In this document: piece after piece, positions 46,139 to 59,567 of the stretch
Numbering within the stretch: position 1 is the stretch's first letter
Layout of the letters: each line of letters begins with the position of its first letter
Assembly: GCF_012489685.1 (NCBI RefSeq)
Contig: NC_080041.1
Span: forward strand, 98,691,205-98,755,204
Source of the DNA: Lotus japonicus
Lineage: Eukaryota; Streptophyta; Magnoliopsida; Fabales; Fabaceae
Direction of reading: 5' to 3'
DNA length: 64,000 bases
The notes under the pieces: model-generated
What the model was told of the DNA's origin: nothing
Database searches by the model: none
What the model saw: only the letters and a program-made list of their open reading frames with translations
Translations under genes and position numbers: made by a program

Positions 46139-47426
46139 CTTATTACTATCTTAAATAGTTTGGGTCACAATGCATTTCTTTTACCATGGATGTACTGGGC
46201 TTGCGGAAGCATTTGACTGAGGCCAAACGTGGCTAATTAAAACAAAACACGTTGGTGCGTTGCCTGGTGGTAAGAACAAAGCATTTTTTTTACCATAAAA
46301 GAACGGAGTTTTAATCAACCTTTAGCATAATTGATTCTACACTAAAAATTTCGCGACACTGGCAACATCTGCAGTTTATAGTTGTCAATTGTCAAAGCCT
46401 TTTAACTATGCAATTTATGGTTGTTATAAACCGCCACAAATCTTAAGTGACACTAGTGTCGCAAACTTTTAAGTGTGCACAAAACTGCTTGTGGTGTAAT
46501 GGAATCACAAAGCCAATGAGTGTTTGTCTATCCATTAGTGTTTGTTTATCAATTGAGAACAATGTAAAAGAACTTGTGTTTCACTCCAAAAGAATAATTT
46601 TATTCATTTTTATTATAATATAATATAAAATCATTCATATGACTCTTGTTCAATCATCCCAAAAGCTTAAATTGTTGAGTAAGGGTCCTATAAATTATTT
46701 TATATTATATTCTAACAATTTTAATCTTAAAGTGCACATGGAGGTTCAATTACACTAATGTAAATGAATATCCAACCACACACTAATAAGAATTTCATTC
46801 GCTCTATTTTAAAGTACGCACTAACTAATGATTCATTTCCACTGGTATCAACAGACAATAGTGCATTGATGATGTCCTTTTCAACTTAAGTGACAAAATT
46901 TTCAACCCTTTTGATGACTTGATTCTACCCTTTTATCAATAGCCTTCTAAAAATGGTAGGAACCTGATAATTGTCAAGGTCGTAGACTCATCATTGCTCA
47001 TAATCATTCAGGTTTAGACTTTATACCAATAATGTCCAATTTCCTCGGTCATTCGGTTAGATCCTAATGTTGACATTTCACAAAGACACAAACAATATTT
47101 CAGTTCTGTTTTTATCTTTTGGCCATAAATCCTTGGTGGCATATACCATTGATAGCATGTCAGCTATTCTTATTCTGAATCAATTATGACACCAAGAAGC
47201 CACTCACGTAGGCTTCTCCTCACACTTGATTTTGCCTTTAGAATTCATTATACATTAATTTCCAAACATGCACTAATTGGCAAAATTAGTATACCTGTCC
47301 TTTCAACATTGCCTCATGTTCATTTTCCTGAGATCTCTTCAACTCTAAGCTTTCTGGCCAAACTTTCTTCATATTGAGTTAACCAAAGCATAGGCACTTT
47401 CATCTCTTCTTCACATCCTAGAAATC
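46139..47426. other. Upstream region of the dioxygenase gene
   Basis: No gene is seen. Positions 46340-46480 hold imperfect inverted pieces (CGCGACACTGGC, GACACTAGTGTCGC) that may be an old MITE. The last 200 bp lacks a clear TATA box. Confidence 0.4.
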
Positions 47427-48740
47427 ATGTCTCAAACCAAATCTTATGCTGACATTCCCATTGTAGACATTTCTCAACCACTTCAGTCACCTTCTATGTC
47501 CTCTCTCTCTAAAGCATGCAAAGATTGGGGGTTTTTCCACATAATCAACCATGGAATCTCAAAAGATATTGGCAGCCAGCTCCAGTCACAATCCAAACAA
47601 CTCTTCAACCTCCCATCTGATACTAAACTTCAACTTGGTCCTTTTTCATCTCTAAAATCCTACACCCCTCACTTCATTGCCTCTCCATTCTTTGAGAGCC
47701 TCAGAGTTGATGGACCTAACTTTTATGCTTCTGCCAAGAGTTCTGCAGAAACTCTCCTTTACAAACAGGATTCCAAATTCAGGTAAAATACACAACCCGC
47801 ATGGATGCAGATCAAAGAGCACTTATTGGAGCTTATCCAGTGTGTTCTCTAGTCCGTACCCAAATGGGATCATAAGCACACTTGTTATCCCATTAAGCCT
47901 TTTCACGTCATGTTTTTTTTTTCTTGTTCTTGACGGATGGGGAGGAAACTGTTGTAGCTATCCTCCCAACAAATAACTTTCTTGGGGTTTGAAGTTGTGT
48001 TCACACCCTTACTAGGGTCTAACTAGCTAAACCAACATCTTGTTGGATCACTTTATGTTATTTTTGCCTTTTTCTATATGTGCTTTTATTTATTCGAGCA
48101 TAAGTTTATTTATATCTTTATGTTTTGAAATAGTGAGATATTGCAAGAATATGGAAGTCAGATGGAAGATTTGTCTAGGAAAATTCTAAAGCTTGTGTTG
48201 ATGAGCTTAGGGGAAGGCATTGAGAAGAAGTTTTATGATTCTGAATTCAAGAAGTGCCATGGTTACTTGAGGATAAACAATTACTCTGCTCCTTCAGAAA
48301 TTATGAAAGATCAAGTTGAGGGGCTTGGGCTGCATACTGATATGAGTTGCATTACTATCTTATATCAAGATGAAATCGGAGGGCTTCAAGTGAGATCAAA
48401 TGAGGGAGAGTGGATAGACATGTTTCCATCTGAGGGGACCCTAGTGGTGAACATAGGGGACATACTTCAAGCTTGGAGCAATGACAAATTAAGATCCTCA
48501 GAACATAGAGTTGTTTTGAAGCATCCTGTGAGCAGGTTTTCTCTAGCATTCTTCTGGTGTGTTGAGGATGACAAAGTGATTCTGGCACCAGATGATGTTA
48601 TTGGAGAAGGAAATAAAATGAAGTATAAACCATTTGTTTGCTTGGACTATTTGAAATTTAGAGAGAATAATGAGAAAGGAAGATTTGAAAAGGTGGGTTT
48701 CACAGTCAGAGATTTTGCTGGAATAAAAGCTCACCTGTGA
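47427..48740 (+). CDS. 2-oxoglutarate/Fe(II) dioxygenase, gibberellin 20-oxidase-like
   Basis: Two exons, 47427-47782 and 48134-48740, are joined at GT/AG (codon split AG|T) and give 320 residues. The N-terminal non-haem dioxygenase domain reads IPIVDISQPL and WGFFHIINHGIS. The catalytic double-stranded beta-helix has iron ligands H186 and D188 (GLHTDMS) and H243 (SSEHRVV). R253 and S255 (RFS) would bind 2-oxoglutarate. The C-terminus YKPFVCLDYLKFRENNEKG resembles proteins annotated as gibberellin 20-oxidase-like. True GA20-oxidases are longer, so hormone activity should not be assumed, and the substrate is unknown. The enzyme should be cytosolic, since no signal peptide is seen. All catalytic residues are intact. 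A MITE follows 3 nt after the stop. Confidence 0.88.
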
Positions 48741-48742
48741 GA

Positions 48743-48880
48743 GTGTGTTTGGATATCAATATAGTGAAACGTGAACGGACTATTATCTCAATCTATGAGA
48801 AGAGTTCGTTTACCTTTTCTTTGTTTCGAAATAAGTGTTAACATTTGTTTACACTGGTCACCCTAGGTATCCAAACATAG
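48743..48880. mobile_element. MITE in the dioxygenase 3' UTR
   Basis: GTGTGTTTGGATATCAATAT and the complement of TAGGTATCCAAACATAG form imperfect terminal inverted repeats. It starts directly after the stop codon and so probably forms part of the 3' UTR. Confidence 0.55.
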
Positions 48881-51800
48881 CCTGTGAATATCTGTTCATT
48901 CACCATCCATGTGAATGCCTCAGATAAGAATTTATGCTTTCTGCATATGGCTTGCTTTTATGGTGCTCTCTAAGTTGTTAAACTGGTATATAAGATAAAT
49001 AGACTTCTCTGGTATTCAAATGTGTTGTATTTTCCACTGTTCTCATTGTGAAATGTATGAGAGAAAAGAAATGTAAGGTTTAGATTAGTTAGGGAAAACT
49101 TAATTCAGATTTTAGTAGTATTGCATGAAAGTTTACTGTGTTCTATTCCGAGGCTGGTTTGATGTACATAACACAAAATTTATTGAGTATATAATAGTTT
49201 TAATTTTAAAAGAACAAGATTGAAGTATTCTATTCATAAATTGTGTCTCATTCTCGGCCTAATCAAATAATATTTTGACATATCAATTAAAAAATTATGT
49301 AAGTTTGTAACCACTCTAACCATGTCTTTTTTAATTGATATAACAAATTAATTAGTAGGTATATAATTGTGACACCATATAATGATAAAAGATTTTGATT
49401 CATTGTAAGTGGTATTCTTTTCTGACTTAAACGGATCAATGTCGTCACTCATTCAGAAACTGGTTGCATGTCCTTTCTAACAAATGTCTTTCTCAAAATT
49501 CAAACTTGTACTTTCATGCTTACGGAGATGTAGTTTACTTATCACTAGACCATGTTTGACATGTTATAGAAAACTCCTGCTGAACCCTATTTAATGCCTG
49601 GGTTACTTAAGGCAGTTTCATGCTTACGGAGATGTATGTCCCCTATGTTGAAGCATGTCAAACATGGTTTGTACTTTCATGCCTATTGAAGCAATCACGA
49701 ACTCCTTTGTCCCTCCTCTTTGTCAAACAGAAAAACAATGGTGATAATGGTTGCGATATAGTTTAAGATAGGGGATAGCAAGGGGTTTTCACATAGGGGT
49801 TGTGATGGGGTTGGCTGAGCTTGAGGACTAGTGGTGGATATGGGTTTTGTTGGAATTATGGCATGAGCAGTGGTGTCACGAGTCACGACAATGGCGGGTG
49901 ATGAAGCCTTGGTTTTTGGCGCATTGATGCAACAACAATGATGGTTTCAGTTTGGTCTTAGGCACTCACGTGTGTGTCACATGATGCATGTTTTTCTATG
50001 GAGGGTAAACCTACGATAAGATCACTCACGAAATGCTTATTACAGTCTTCTTTCAAGACTTGACTTCCAACATAACTTGCATAACTAGTATTTTCTCATT
50101 TTTAGTATGTTCTTTTGAATTTTGTTTTGGGCTTCTACATGAACCAATTTTGGATTTTAGATTTGGGCTTTGACTCTCAAGGTATTTTGGGGTTATATTT
50201 GTGGCCCACATAGGATATAATATGGAGCTTGTTGTCTTGACCCAATTAGATTAGTAATACCCATGGAGTCTCATGATTGGGCTAAGTGTAGTTGGGCTTC
50301 TCGTTAACCTAGGCTCGTGCTACCTTCTCACTGTATAAGAGCTTTGTATTACCATTTTGAGAATTTGACACAAAAGTGTGTTGTTGAGAGCATAGTTTAA
50401 TTTGTCTCTACCTTGTGTTCTTTAGAGAAAACTTTTGTGAGAATTATCAAGTGGGATAATTATATCTTCACACCTCACTTTTGAGGTGTGGAGAGGTGGA
50501 AAAAGAGAGAGATAAAAAGAAAGGAGAGAGAAAGTAAAGATGTGATGCGTGATTTGATTGATAAAGAAGAGAAAAATAAAGAGAATGGAGGTGGAAAAGA
50601 AGTGGAGAGTTGTGTATATATCATAACTCTTATCAAGTGTGGTCCAATTGTGACTTCTCTTCACCGTGCTTATCATTCTTCCTCTCATGAAGAGTGTGAA
50701 GCATTCATCCTCTCCTTCTCCTTTCTTTTGATGTTTTTTCCATCCTTTTGGTCCTAGATCAAAGGGCAAAATCATTGTGATGAAAGGTGTTTGATGATGG
50801 ATCTAATATTATCACATCATTCTTTTTCATTAAAATATTATTAAATGCATGCCACATCACACACTTGGATGCCAAATCATGAGCTACTATTAGATTATGA
50901 ATATGAATGAATGAACTATAGATGCACACGGGCTAAGTTTGATGGATTTTAGGCTAAACAGAATCCGAACCAATCAAAACTGACTGGGTTGGGTTGGATT
51001 GAATTTCATAAATTTTTATCTTCATACCGATCGGGTCAAACCCGACGATGTTTGGTTTAGTTCGGTTCAGGCGGGTTGATTAGATGACAATTAAAATAAT
51101 ATTTATTTGGAATATTAAATAAAAATGAAAAAAATATTAAAATTTCTAAAAAAATCTCAAAAAAATGATAAATTTGTTTTAATACCAAATAGCATGAAAA
51201 TGATGCAATACATTGTATCAAATAGCATGAATGTTTCTTATAGTGACCAAACTAATAAATGTTCTTTTTTGTGTGGAAATCATGGAAATAAGACTATACA
51301 TATACCTGCAACCATATGCGTGTATATAGATTAATAAGTAAGTTACCATATGCGTGTATATAGATTAATAAGTAAGTTATTCGCTTTTTCAATGAATGTC
51401 ATATCGGAACTCAAAGAGAATGTGGTCATAGGATTTGGTATATGTATATGTTGTCATTATTTGGATGACAAATTGGATGCTTAATTAACTAATTAAATAG
51501 GTGACCAAGTTTTTTTTCATCTTTTCTTTAAAAAAAATGTTTTAGACCGGCAACAGCAAGTATAACTTGGTGATGTTGATCAGCCATGAATCGAATGATA
51601 GTCTGACAGCCTATATTGTGTGAAATGGAGTGCACGTCTTAGCACCTTCGAGAGAATTTTTCATTCTTCGTATAAAGAATAGCATATAATCAAATAGGGT
51701 ACATAAATACTAAATAATTAGCTATATAATTCAGCCCAATCAAGAAAAAATACAAAAAATGAAATGTTTTTTTTATAACGAAGCATCTCATCCATGAAAA

Positions 51801-53900
51801 ACAAGAATAGTCAATTCTATTAAAAAGAGTTTTAAATACTCCCACACAACCGGTGGTTTTGAATGAGTTTAATGGATATGCATGGTAAGTGTAAAAGTGT
51901 AAAATTTTTACACCGACAACTAATTATAGCATGCTACGGCCCATGCACATAAAATAATAAATTTCACATTAAATTTTAGTTAAAACAAGAATAAATTTAC
52001 TGATGTGGCAGAATTCATCGGGTGACCGTGTAAATAAAGTTTACACTGACAGTGCACACAAACATTAAATTCATTTAATATTAATATCCTCACAACATAT
52101 ATTCTTTATTTTTATAAAATTATTTATTAAAAATAACTAGAGCTATAGCAGTGACTTTTGTTTCGTACTATATAACACAACTATCAACAAAACTAATGCA
52201 ATTCCATCAATTTTAATGTTGTTAAAAATTAGCATGTGTACAGATTTTTTTCGTTAGAAGGGCTGAAGTATCTTTATAAAAAAATTACAAAATCTCTATG
52301 ACCGGATTAAAAAAATCTATATAAAAAATCATATAATTGATGATAAAGTTACAATTCTTAGGGTGCCGTGGACTCTGTCAAACCCCTCTTGAATATGTCT
52401 GTGGTTGTGTGCCTTTCAAGAAGATCCAAACAAGCTAGCAGTTGTATCAATTCGCATTGTTGAGTTTTGTGTAATGGAGCTTCTTGGTTGTTCAAGTACG
52501 TGATTCACATGGAACTGTAAACCGTTGTACAATTTTTTTTTTATTGTACACATCTTAATCATATCAGAAATGATGAGTAGACACTCGTTTTCTGTGGTTT
52601 ATAACCGTTGCTATTGTTTGCAGCAGTTAAAAACCGTCATTAAAATGTACAACTATTAGATATCTTGTAAAAATGGTATGCATATACATTAATTTAGATC
52701 GGCGTAATTTCTATCATTTCATAACTATCTTTTTATCATATTCACCGACAATGTGTTGGTCTCATATTCACTATTTCATTTCTATGAGGGTTAAATATAA
52801 TTATTATAAAATGTGTCAATTTTTTATTTAATTTTCACATAATTTTTTTGTCACATTAATTATAATCCCCATATCCCAAAGTCCAAAAACAATCAAAGAG
52901 CTGATTTTGTTATGATGTAAATATTCACAGCTCGAACAATCTTACCTCATGTAGAGGATAATTGTACTAAAGCCCAAAATCAATAAAGATACAGATACAG
53001 AAAATGCTTTTGGTGAGTCAAACTCCTTATTTGGTGGGGGTTAAGACGAATTTTAACCAATTTTATAGTGTGTTGAAATGAAATTATTAGTGATTGTGTT
53101 GCCGGTTCTTCTCACTATATATTAAATTTTTAAGTGCATGAAGTCATAACCTATTTAAACAGAAACTCCTATTAATTGCTTCAATTTGTGAGAATTGAAT
53201 TGATTATGCAAGAAATGAAAGTTGGCTCAGATATAAAGAAACAGATACATTATGGCACCATACATTATTACCACATGCAGGAATCTGAAGATTCTCATTT
53301 CAACTTCATTTTGAACAATTGCACACCTTCCATGTCTTGTTGTACTCTTTTTTCTGAGTCCCTTCCCTTTTGTCCTCTGAAACCCAATAATTTGACAATT
53401 TCTGCAACTTGGTCTTTTTTTCTTTAATTGGACAATTATTACTTTATCATTACAGTAGCAGGCTAGCAGCAGTATGAGAAGAAGGCCCATAACTTTATTA
53501 CCTTTTCTTAGGATTTGTTCAAACACAGTTTTCTTTTTGCATGGAAACTCTTCAAGAGAAGAAGGTAAAGGCACAAATGATTAGGAGGGACATGTTTCAA
53601 ATGTTATCAAGTTTAAACTTCAAATTCAAATCCAGCACATAAAAAGGTAACATATATAAGAAAAAGAATGCTGGGGACCCTTGCTTTAATTACAACCGTT
53701 TGTTTTTGAAGTTTTAAATTTCAGTTATTTTCCTGGAAAAGTTGCCAAAGATTGCTTCTTCTTTTTTCTTCACACCCCTTTTGCTGCGTTTTCATTGAAT
53801 TGAAAAGAATCCCAATAGAACAAGCATTGTTTGGGAGCTTTTGAACATTCAAATATTGTTGCTTTTTCTTTTTAATCTCCCTTTTTTCCCTTTTGTTAAC
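48881..53900. other. Intergenic DNA, no gene recognised
   Basis: This 5-kb stretch holds only short unrelated frames. A GTGTAAA-type MITE lies at 51880-52057. A perfect 11-bp stem (CACACCTCACTTTTGAGGTGTG) is at 50470-50491. A duplicated ATGCTTACGGAGATGTA occurs at 49517 and 49621. GGGTTGATTAGATG-type degraded repeats lie at 50930-51110. A 35-bp exact duplication (ACCATATGCGTGTATATAGA onward) is at 51309 and 51345. Confidence 0.5.
51880..52057. mobile_element. MITE of the GTGTAAA type
   Basis: The left end GTAAGTGTAAAAGTGTAAAA pairs with the complement of the right end AAAGTTTACACTGACAGTGC. It is related to the hairpin at 15850-16002. Confidence 0.55.
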
Positions 53901-54107
53901 TATATGTATTGTTTGATTTGAATGAACATTATGTAGTTTCAGCTGAGTTCTATGTCATTCTTTTATATCCTATAGTATGTCTCAAATTGATCATGATCAT
54001 TAAGTACTGAAAATTAGAGTTCACAAGTTCAATTTGTGACTCAAACATTCATGTTTATAATTTGCAGGTGCTGAGAATTTTGGTTGATCACAGATTCTAG
54101 AGCAAAG

Positions 54108-57107
54108 ATGAAGAAATTATCAAACTTTGATGAAATTTCTGATGTGGGTTATGATCACCCTTCACCTTCTATGGATCACTCAGCTCCTAATACTCCTGCT
54201 TTCTCCCCAATGAGTCGTGATTCTCTTGCATACTGCCGAGCCTGGACAAGCTCAGAGGCATCAAATTCTAACTTCTCAGAGATTGTAGATGACAGCAGCT
54301 ACTCCAGTGAACCTTCGCCGTGTCGCTGGACGGCGGTTAAAGCTTCGCCGATGAAGCTGCGGAAGCATTCACTGGATGATAAGCTTGATGACAGTGATCT
54401 CCTTGATTCAGGTTGGTTTGTCATAGCTTGTTTAGGGAATTTAATTAGATTCCCACGGTCAAAGAATCTCATCTGTTCGATCAAAATCAGACGGCTCAAA
54501 TTTTAATCGTACTCTGTCGTCTGATCTTTGATAAAATATGAGTCGTCTGATCTTAATTGAACAGCAGATTTCTTGACTGTGTAAATTTAGTATTGTTCTG
54601 AACGCAAGGAAACTCAAATCCCTTGTTTAGTCACTTGTGAAATTTTTAGTTACTTTCTTAGTATAGGTACAATTTTCAACAATAACTGAGTAAATTTTGT
54701 GGATATCAGATGAGTTTCAAATGATGAAGGAAAGATTTGCAAAGCTTCTGCTTGGGGAAGACATGTCTGGTGGTGGGAAAGGTGTTTGCACTGCAGTTAC
54801 AATCTCCAATGCCATTACCAATCTCTATGGTAATTTAATTTTGTTATGTTCTGAAAGATCAATAACAATACTATTTTTCTTCAAGTTAATTGCAATTGAA
54901 CATGTTTGGATTTTGAACTCTGCAGCAACTGTATTTGGACAAAACTTAAAGTTGGAGCCACTGAAGCCTGAGAAGAAGGCCATGTGGAAAAGGGAAATGA
55001 AGGTTCTTCTGTCAGTGTGTGATTACATCCAAGAATTTGCCCCAACTGCACAATATTTAGAAGATGGCACAATTGTGGAGGTGAGCTTTTCTAAATGATA
55101 AACTATAAGTTAAATGGAGTTTGTTAATGTATCTACGGTGCGTTTGGTAAACAGCTTAATTAAGGGTTTATGTCATAAGCTAATCTGAGCAGCTTATCAA
55201 AATAAGCTCAAAGCAGCTGGCAGTTAGGTCATAAATTATTTACATAAGCACTCAAACACTTGCATAAGCACGTATGCTATAAGATAAGTTCAAATAAGTT
55301 CTTCCAAACGGGCCCTAATACGATGACCTGGTCTTTTCTTATAGATGATGAAAAGCAGGCCAAGGTCAGACCTATATATCAACCTCCCTGCACTGCAAAA
55401 GCTTGACACAATGCTCATAGTAAGACAAAAGTGACAAACCTCAATAGCTTCTTCTAGCATGTAACAGTTTTTCGTCAAGATTTGTCATGGCTAATAAGCA
55501 TGAGCATTGCTTGCAGGAAATATTGGATACTTTTGAGGATACTGAATTTTGGTATGCAGAGAACATACCTGGGAACTCAACTCGGTCACCGCGCGCAGCC
55601 TCGTTTCGGAAGATTGTTCCGAGGAAAGATGAGAAGTGGTGGCTTCCAGTTCCTTGTGTTCTCCCTGGTGGCCTCTCTGATAAGTCAAGGAAGCACCTTA
55701 TAGAGAAAAGGGATTGTGCTAATCAAATTCATAAAGCAGCGATGGCAATAAATAGCAATGTTCTTGCAGAAATTGATATCCCAGAAACATATATAGATGA
55801 TCTTCCCAAGGTTAGTCCCTATTGCTAAAGATAGTTTCTGGTTCTGAAAATCTCAGTGCTTGTTCGGATACACAATGGAAAACCACCCTGAGCCAAAATC
55901 ACGCTGGACTGACAAAAGCAACTTGCCTTAACTTTTTTGTGGTTGTCCACCGCGATTTTGACTTCACAGTGTTTTTCGACCGTGTATCCAAAAACACGCA
56001 CTCAATCGAAAGTTTCAGTTGAAATCTCAGAATGAGTCTGCATTTTGCTTCTTCTTTTTTCCAGCTCACATTCTATTGCCAAGTGATTGAGGATTCCATT
56101 ACATGTGATCCCATAAAGCAAATGTCTTGGAATTTCTCATCAAATTTCATAAGCCTTTTATGGAAGCCAATAATTGCAGCTGAGACTTGTAGAAAAAGGG
56201 ATGATATAACTTCATATAAGGTACTAGTAGCATGCAAATCAAATTTTTTAAATTAATCATAAATTTATCAAGAGTCACTCAAGACTAATAAATATAATGC
56301 AGGAGAAGATTTGTTTTCATGCTACTAGTATTCATCATTCACATACTTTAATCAAAATGACTAAAATTTTGTGATGCTTCTTTTACTCATTTCAAACATT
56401 AATTTCTTCAGAGTGGAAGAGCAAGTCTAGGGGACTCAATTTACCACTACATGAACACTGCAGACAAGTTCTCCCCTGATCACCTTCTTGAGTTTCTAAA
56501 GATAAGTTCAGAACATGAAGCACTTGACCTAGTAGACAGGGTCGAATCGTCGATGTACACGTGGAGGCGTAAAGCTTGTCTGAGCCATTCAAAGTCATCA
56601 TGGAAAAAAGTTAAGGATCTCATGGCTGATACCGACTGCAAGGACAAAAACTACATCTTAGCTGAGAGAGCTGAGACACTGTTGTTTTGCCTGAAGCAAA
56701 GATATCCTGAACTCTCACAAACTTCTCTGGACACGACCAAGATCCAATACAACAGGGTACTTTCTAGTAACCTTTAAAAAAATATCATCATGTCCAATAT
56801 TAAGACATGTTTGTATCAGCTTTTCTTTTCTTAGAATCAATTCTGACACTCGGAAGCTACTCACAAAAACTCCCCCCAGAGTCGATTCTGGCTTTTGAAT
56901 AAATTGTAGAAGGATTTTTAAACATTTAGTAGAAATATTTAAATTGGATGTATATGGACTAAGAATGACAATTATCTTTTGCAGGATGTAGGGAAAGCAG
57001 TGCTAGAAAGTTATTCAAGAGTTTTAGAAGGCCTAGCATTCAACATTGTTGCTTGGGTTGAAGATGTTCTTGATGTAGATAAATCAATGAGGAATCGAGA
57101 AGTCTAA
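54108..57107 (+). CDS. ROPGEF: RopGEF, PRONE-domain guanine nucleotide exchange factor
   Basis: Seven exons: 54108-54411, 54710-54829, 54926-55080, 55345-55419, 55517-55810, 56412-56756 and 56985-57107. All introns are GT/AG, the phases fit, and the product is 471 residues. Residues 1-100 are a variable serine-rich N-terminus. The PRONE domain runs from about 102 to 460: [101 protein letters not shown] proteins activate plant ROP GTPases at the plasma membrane and drive polar growth and receptor-kinase signalling. The tail after PRONE is very short. An in-frame acceptor at 54067 ends an upstream 5' UTR intron. Which of the numbered RopGEFs this is cannot be decided here. Introns 3 and 5 carry MITEs. 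Confidence 0.92.
55137..55316. mobile_element. MITE in RopGEF intron 3
   Basis: GGTGCGTTTGGTAAACAGCT and the complement of TAAGTTCTTCCAAACGGGCC form terminal inverted repeats of the hAT-like GGxxCGTTTGG type. The interior is full of AGCTTA/TAAGC motifs. Confidence 0.6.
55856..56001. mobile_element. MITE in RopGEF intron 5
   Basis: GTGCTTGTTCGGATACAC and the complement of GTGTATCCAAAAACACGCAC are inverted termini enclosing about 110 bp. Confidence 0.6.
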
Positions 57108-58150
57108 AACCACAATTGAGTTTTTCACGTATATCCAATCACCGGTGCTTTTTCATCCAACAATATTTTGTAAACCATAGCTTTAGGAGAATGTAGACAG
57201 GTAATGGATTGTTGTGTGGTAGATATTCACTTGCTTTGTATGAAGCTTATTTGACAATAGTACAGTTTCAACATTCAGTTGAAGTTTAATTATAACTGCT
57301 TCTCCAAAAAAAAAGGTAGAATCAGTATTATTGTCTGAATTTTGAAATATATTTTCATCATCTACTGGACCAGAAGTGTAGAAACTAGAAAGCATGTTGT
57401 TTGCCCTGGATTAGATCCTCTTAAGTCACATAACATGTCAGGCTAAACATTATCTTCATAAATATTTAAAGGGTCTCGTGTCCTGTAAAGTTCACACGTG
57501 AGATGATGAAAATACTAATAAAAAATGCATAAAAAATGCAGGAAAATAATATAAAACTCTTAATAATAAAAAATGAATAAAACCAATAAAGTTTTTTTTT
57601 TCTTTGACCTATTCATTCATAGCAACCGCATCATGACAGACTATGAGGGCAATGTCAATTTTTGACCAAAAGTACACTATGCTTTTATTAGTTTCCCATA
57701 ATTAGACACTTGACCTAACTCATTGCTTTGTGTATATCACAACATTCATTTTGGACGGCAATTAAAAGGATAAAATAAAAAAGCAAAGACAAGGAGGATA
57801 TCAGATACCGTTCAACACTTTCAAAACTTGTTTTGCTATGAGTGCAATGGGTTTGGATCTCTTAATCATATGATTTAAATTTAATCATGGTTTAACGTAA
57901 TGGAAAAAACATTATTGAGAGGGCTCTCGTCTTAGTAATAGAATGGCATAAGAAATTAGTTTATCACATGTAGAGCAGTAGCATTTTCAAGGAAATCAAA
58001 AAAGTACAAACAATAATCTCTTTATGTATCTACTAAAATGCTTAATTTTTGAAGTTTAAACTCTTGAGTTGTCATGGTGAAACAAAATTTTGAGTACAAC
58101 CTTTGGCATGATATGAACTTTAAAATGATCTATATACAATATTAAAAGAT
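57108..58150. other. RopGEF 3' region and intergenic DNA
   Basis: The first 200-300 bp is likely 3' UTR. The remainder is AT-rich with no gene. The antisense frame at 57183-57395 has no family resemblance. Confidence 0.4.
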
Positions 58151-58158
58151 CATTCTTC

Positions 58159-58530
58159 CTAGAAGCTCTGAAATCACTTTAAGTGGTAAGGTATCTCTAA
58201 ACAAATTTTTCTCCATACACATTGTCTATGGATTGAACTCTCAACTAAATGCTTAAGAAATTGAGCTATCTACCAATTGTGTTGTGACTTATTGGTAGTG
58301 ATACTGATGGTGTCTTAAAGAGTGATGTCGGAGGATTAAGATTAGGAGTAGGAAGAATTATGGGATGGAGAAAGAGACTACTTCATCATGTTAGATGATT
58401 GGAGAACTTAAGAGAAAAATTACATCTTGAATTAAAGAAGAATAACATTTCTAACTTTGCTCTACTCTAATATCCAAGAAAGATACATTTGACAGGAAAG
58501 CAATGAACATATCTTTTTCCTAGAGAGAGA
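58159..58530 (+). repeat. 370-bp duplicated block, copy 1 (SINE-like start)
   Basis: It matches 62402-62770 almost throughout, from CTAGAAGCTCTGAAATCAC to GCAATGAACATATCTTTT. The first 100 bp has an A-box-like CACTTTAAGTGGTAAGG and a B-box-like GATTGAACTC, suggesting a tRNA-derived SINE or retroposon. The two copies bracket SPH pseudogene 6 in the same orientation. Confidence 0.75.
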
Positions 58531-58895
58531 GAGTTTCGATCTCCAGGCCACACATCACACACATTGCGTCCCCATCAACTTCCACACCTCTTCTGCGCAA
58601 TACATTATTTATTTAAAAAAAATTACAATTGACTTTTATTAATTATTTTAAGTTATTAATAACCATTAAATGAAAAATTAATATATTAATTATTTTTTAA
58701 AATAAAAATTATTAATATTTAAATTACTAAAAAATTAGTAAATATAAATATGACATCATCTACCTACTAATTATAGTATGAGAGAGAAAACTTATGAAGA
58801 AAAGACATAGAATGAGGAGACACTTGTCGAATTTGCAACTTTTTAGTTTCGGAAATAGTATATAGTATAGGATTGAGATCACATAATTTTTGTTT

Positions 58896-59556
58896 GGCTT
58901 AAATAACCTTTTGGTCCTTGAAATTGTAAAGAGAATCAAATATGGTCCTTGTAAAATTTTCACATCAAATTGGGTCCCTAAAATTGTTTTTTTAATCTAA
59001 TTAACTCATTTTGCTCAATTTTGATCGGTCAACGGTCCAGTGGCAAGCCTAGTCAGCTAAGGACGGCCACGTGGACTTTTTCACATCAATTTTAGTCCCT
59101 TGAAAAGTATTTTAATCAATTTTAGTCCATGTTCTTCCACCTTCATCTTCTTCCTCATCCACCTTCTTCCTCTTCCTCCATAACTCAAATCCCATAAATT
59201 CAAAAGGAAGAACAAGGTGAATGTGATGAACATATAGTTTTTTTAGGGTTATGAATTTCTAGATTTAAGGATTTGAGTTATGGAGGAAGAGGAAGAAGGT
59301 GGAAGAGGAAGGTGGAAGAACAAGGACTAAAATTGATTAATTTTTTTTTAAGGGACTGAAATTGATGTGAAAAAAGTCCATGTGGTCATTCTTAGTTGAC
59401 TATGCTTTCCACTGGACCGTTGACTAGTCAAAATTGAGCAAAATGATTTAATTAGATTAAAAAAACAATTTTAGGGACCCAATTTGATGCGGAAATTTTA
59501 CAGGGATCAGATTTGATTCCATTTACAATTTCAATGACCAAAAGAGTATTTAAGCC
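58896..59556. mobile_element. Foldback element with about 300-bp arms
   Basis: GGCTTAAATAACCTTTTGGT at the left and its complement ending AGAGTATTTAAGCC at the right begin arms that stay paired to about 59205 and 59240. A short loop lies between. It is inserted in the 3' UTR of SPH pseudogene 6: GATTGAGATCACATAATTTT on its left and TTTTTTTCTATTTATTTGTT on its right are the two parts of the conserved SPH 3' flank. Confidence 0.85.
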
Positions 59557-59567
59557 TTTTTTTCTAT

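Noticed and set aside
50422..50775. 117-codon minus-strand frame and its plus-strand partner
   Set aside because: It is an A/G-rich stretch open on both strands, with no domain, signal or homologue recognised.
56062..56223. Open frame [20 protein letters not shown] between RopGEF exons 5 and 6 as an extra exon
   Set aside because: The PRONE family passes directly from [11 protein letters not shown] to SGRASLGD, which the exon 5/exon 6 splice gives exactly. The frame has no PRONE similarity and adds an insertion unknown in the family.
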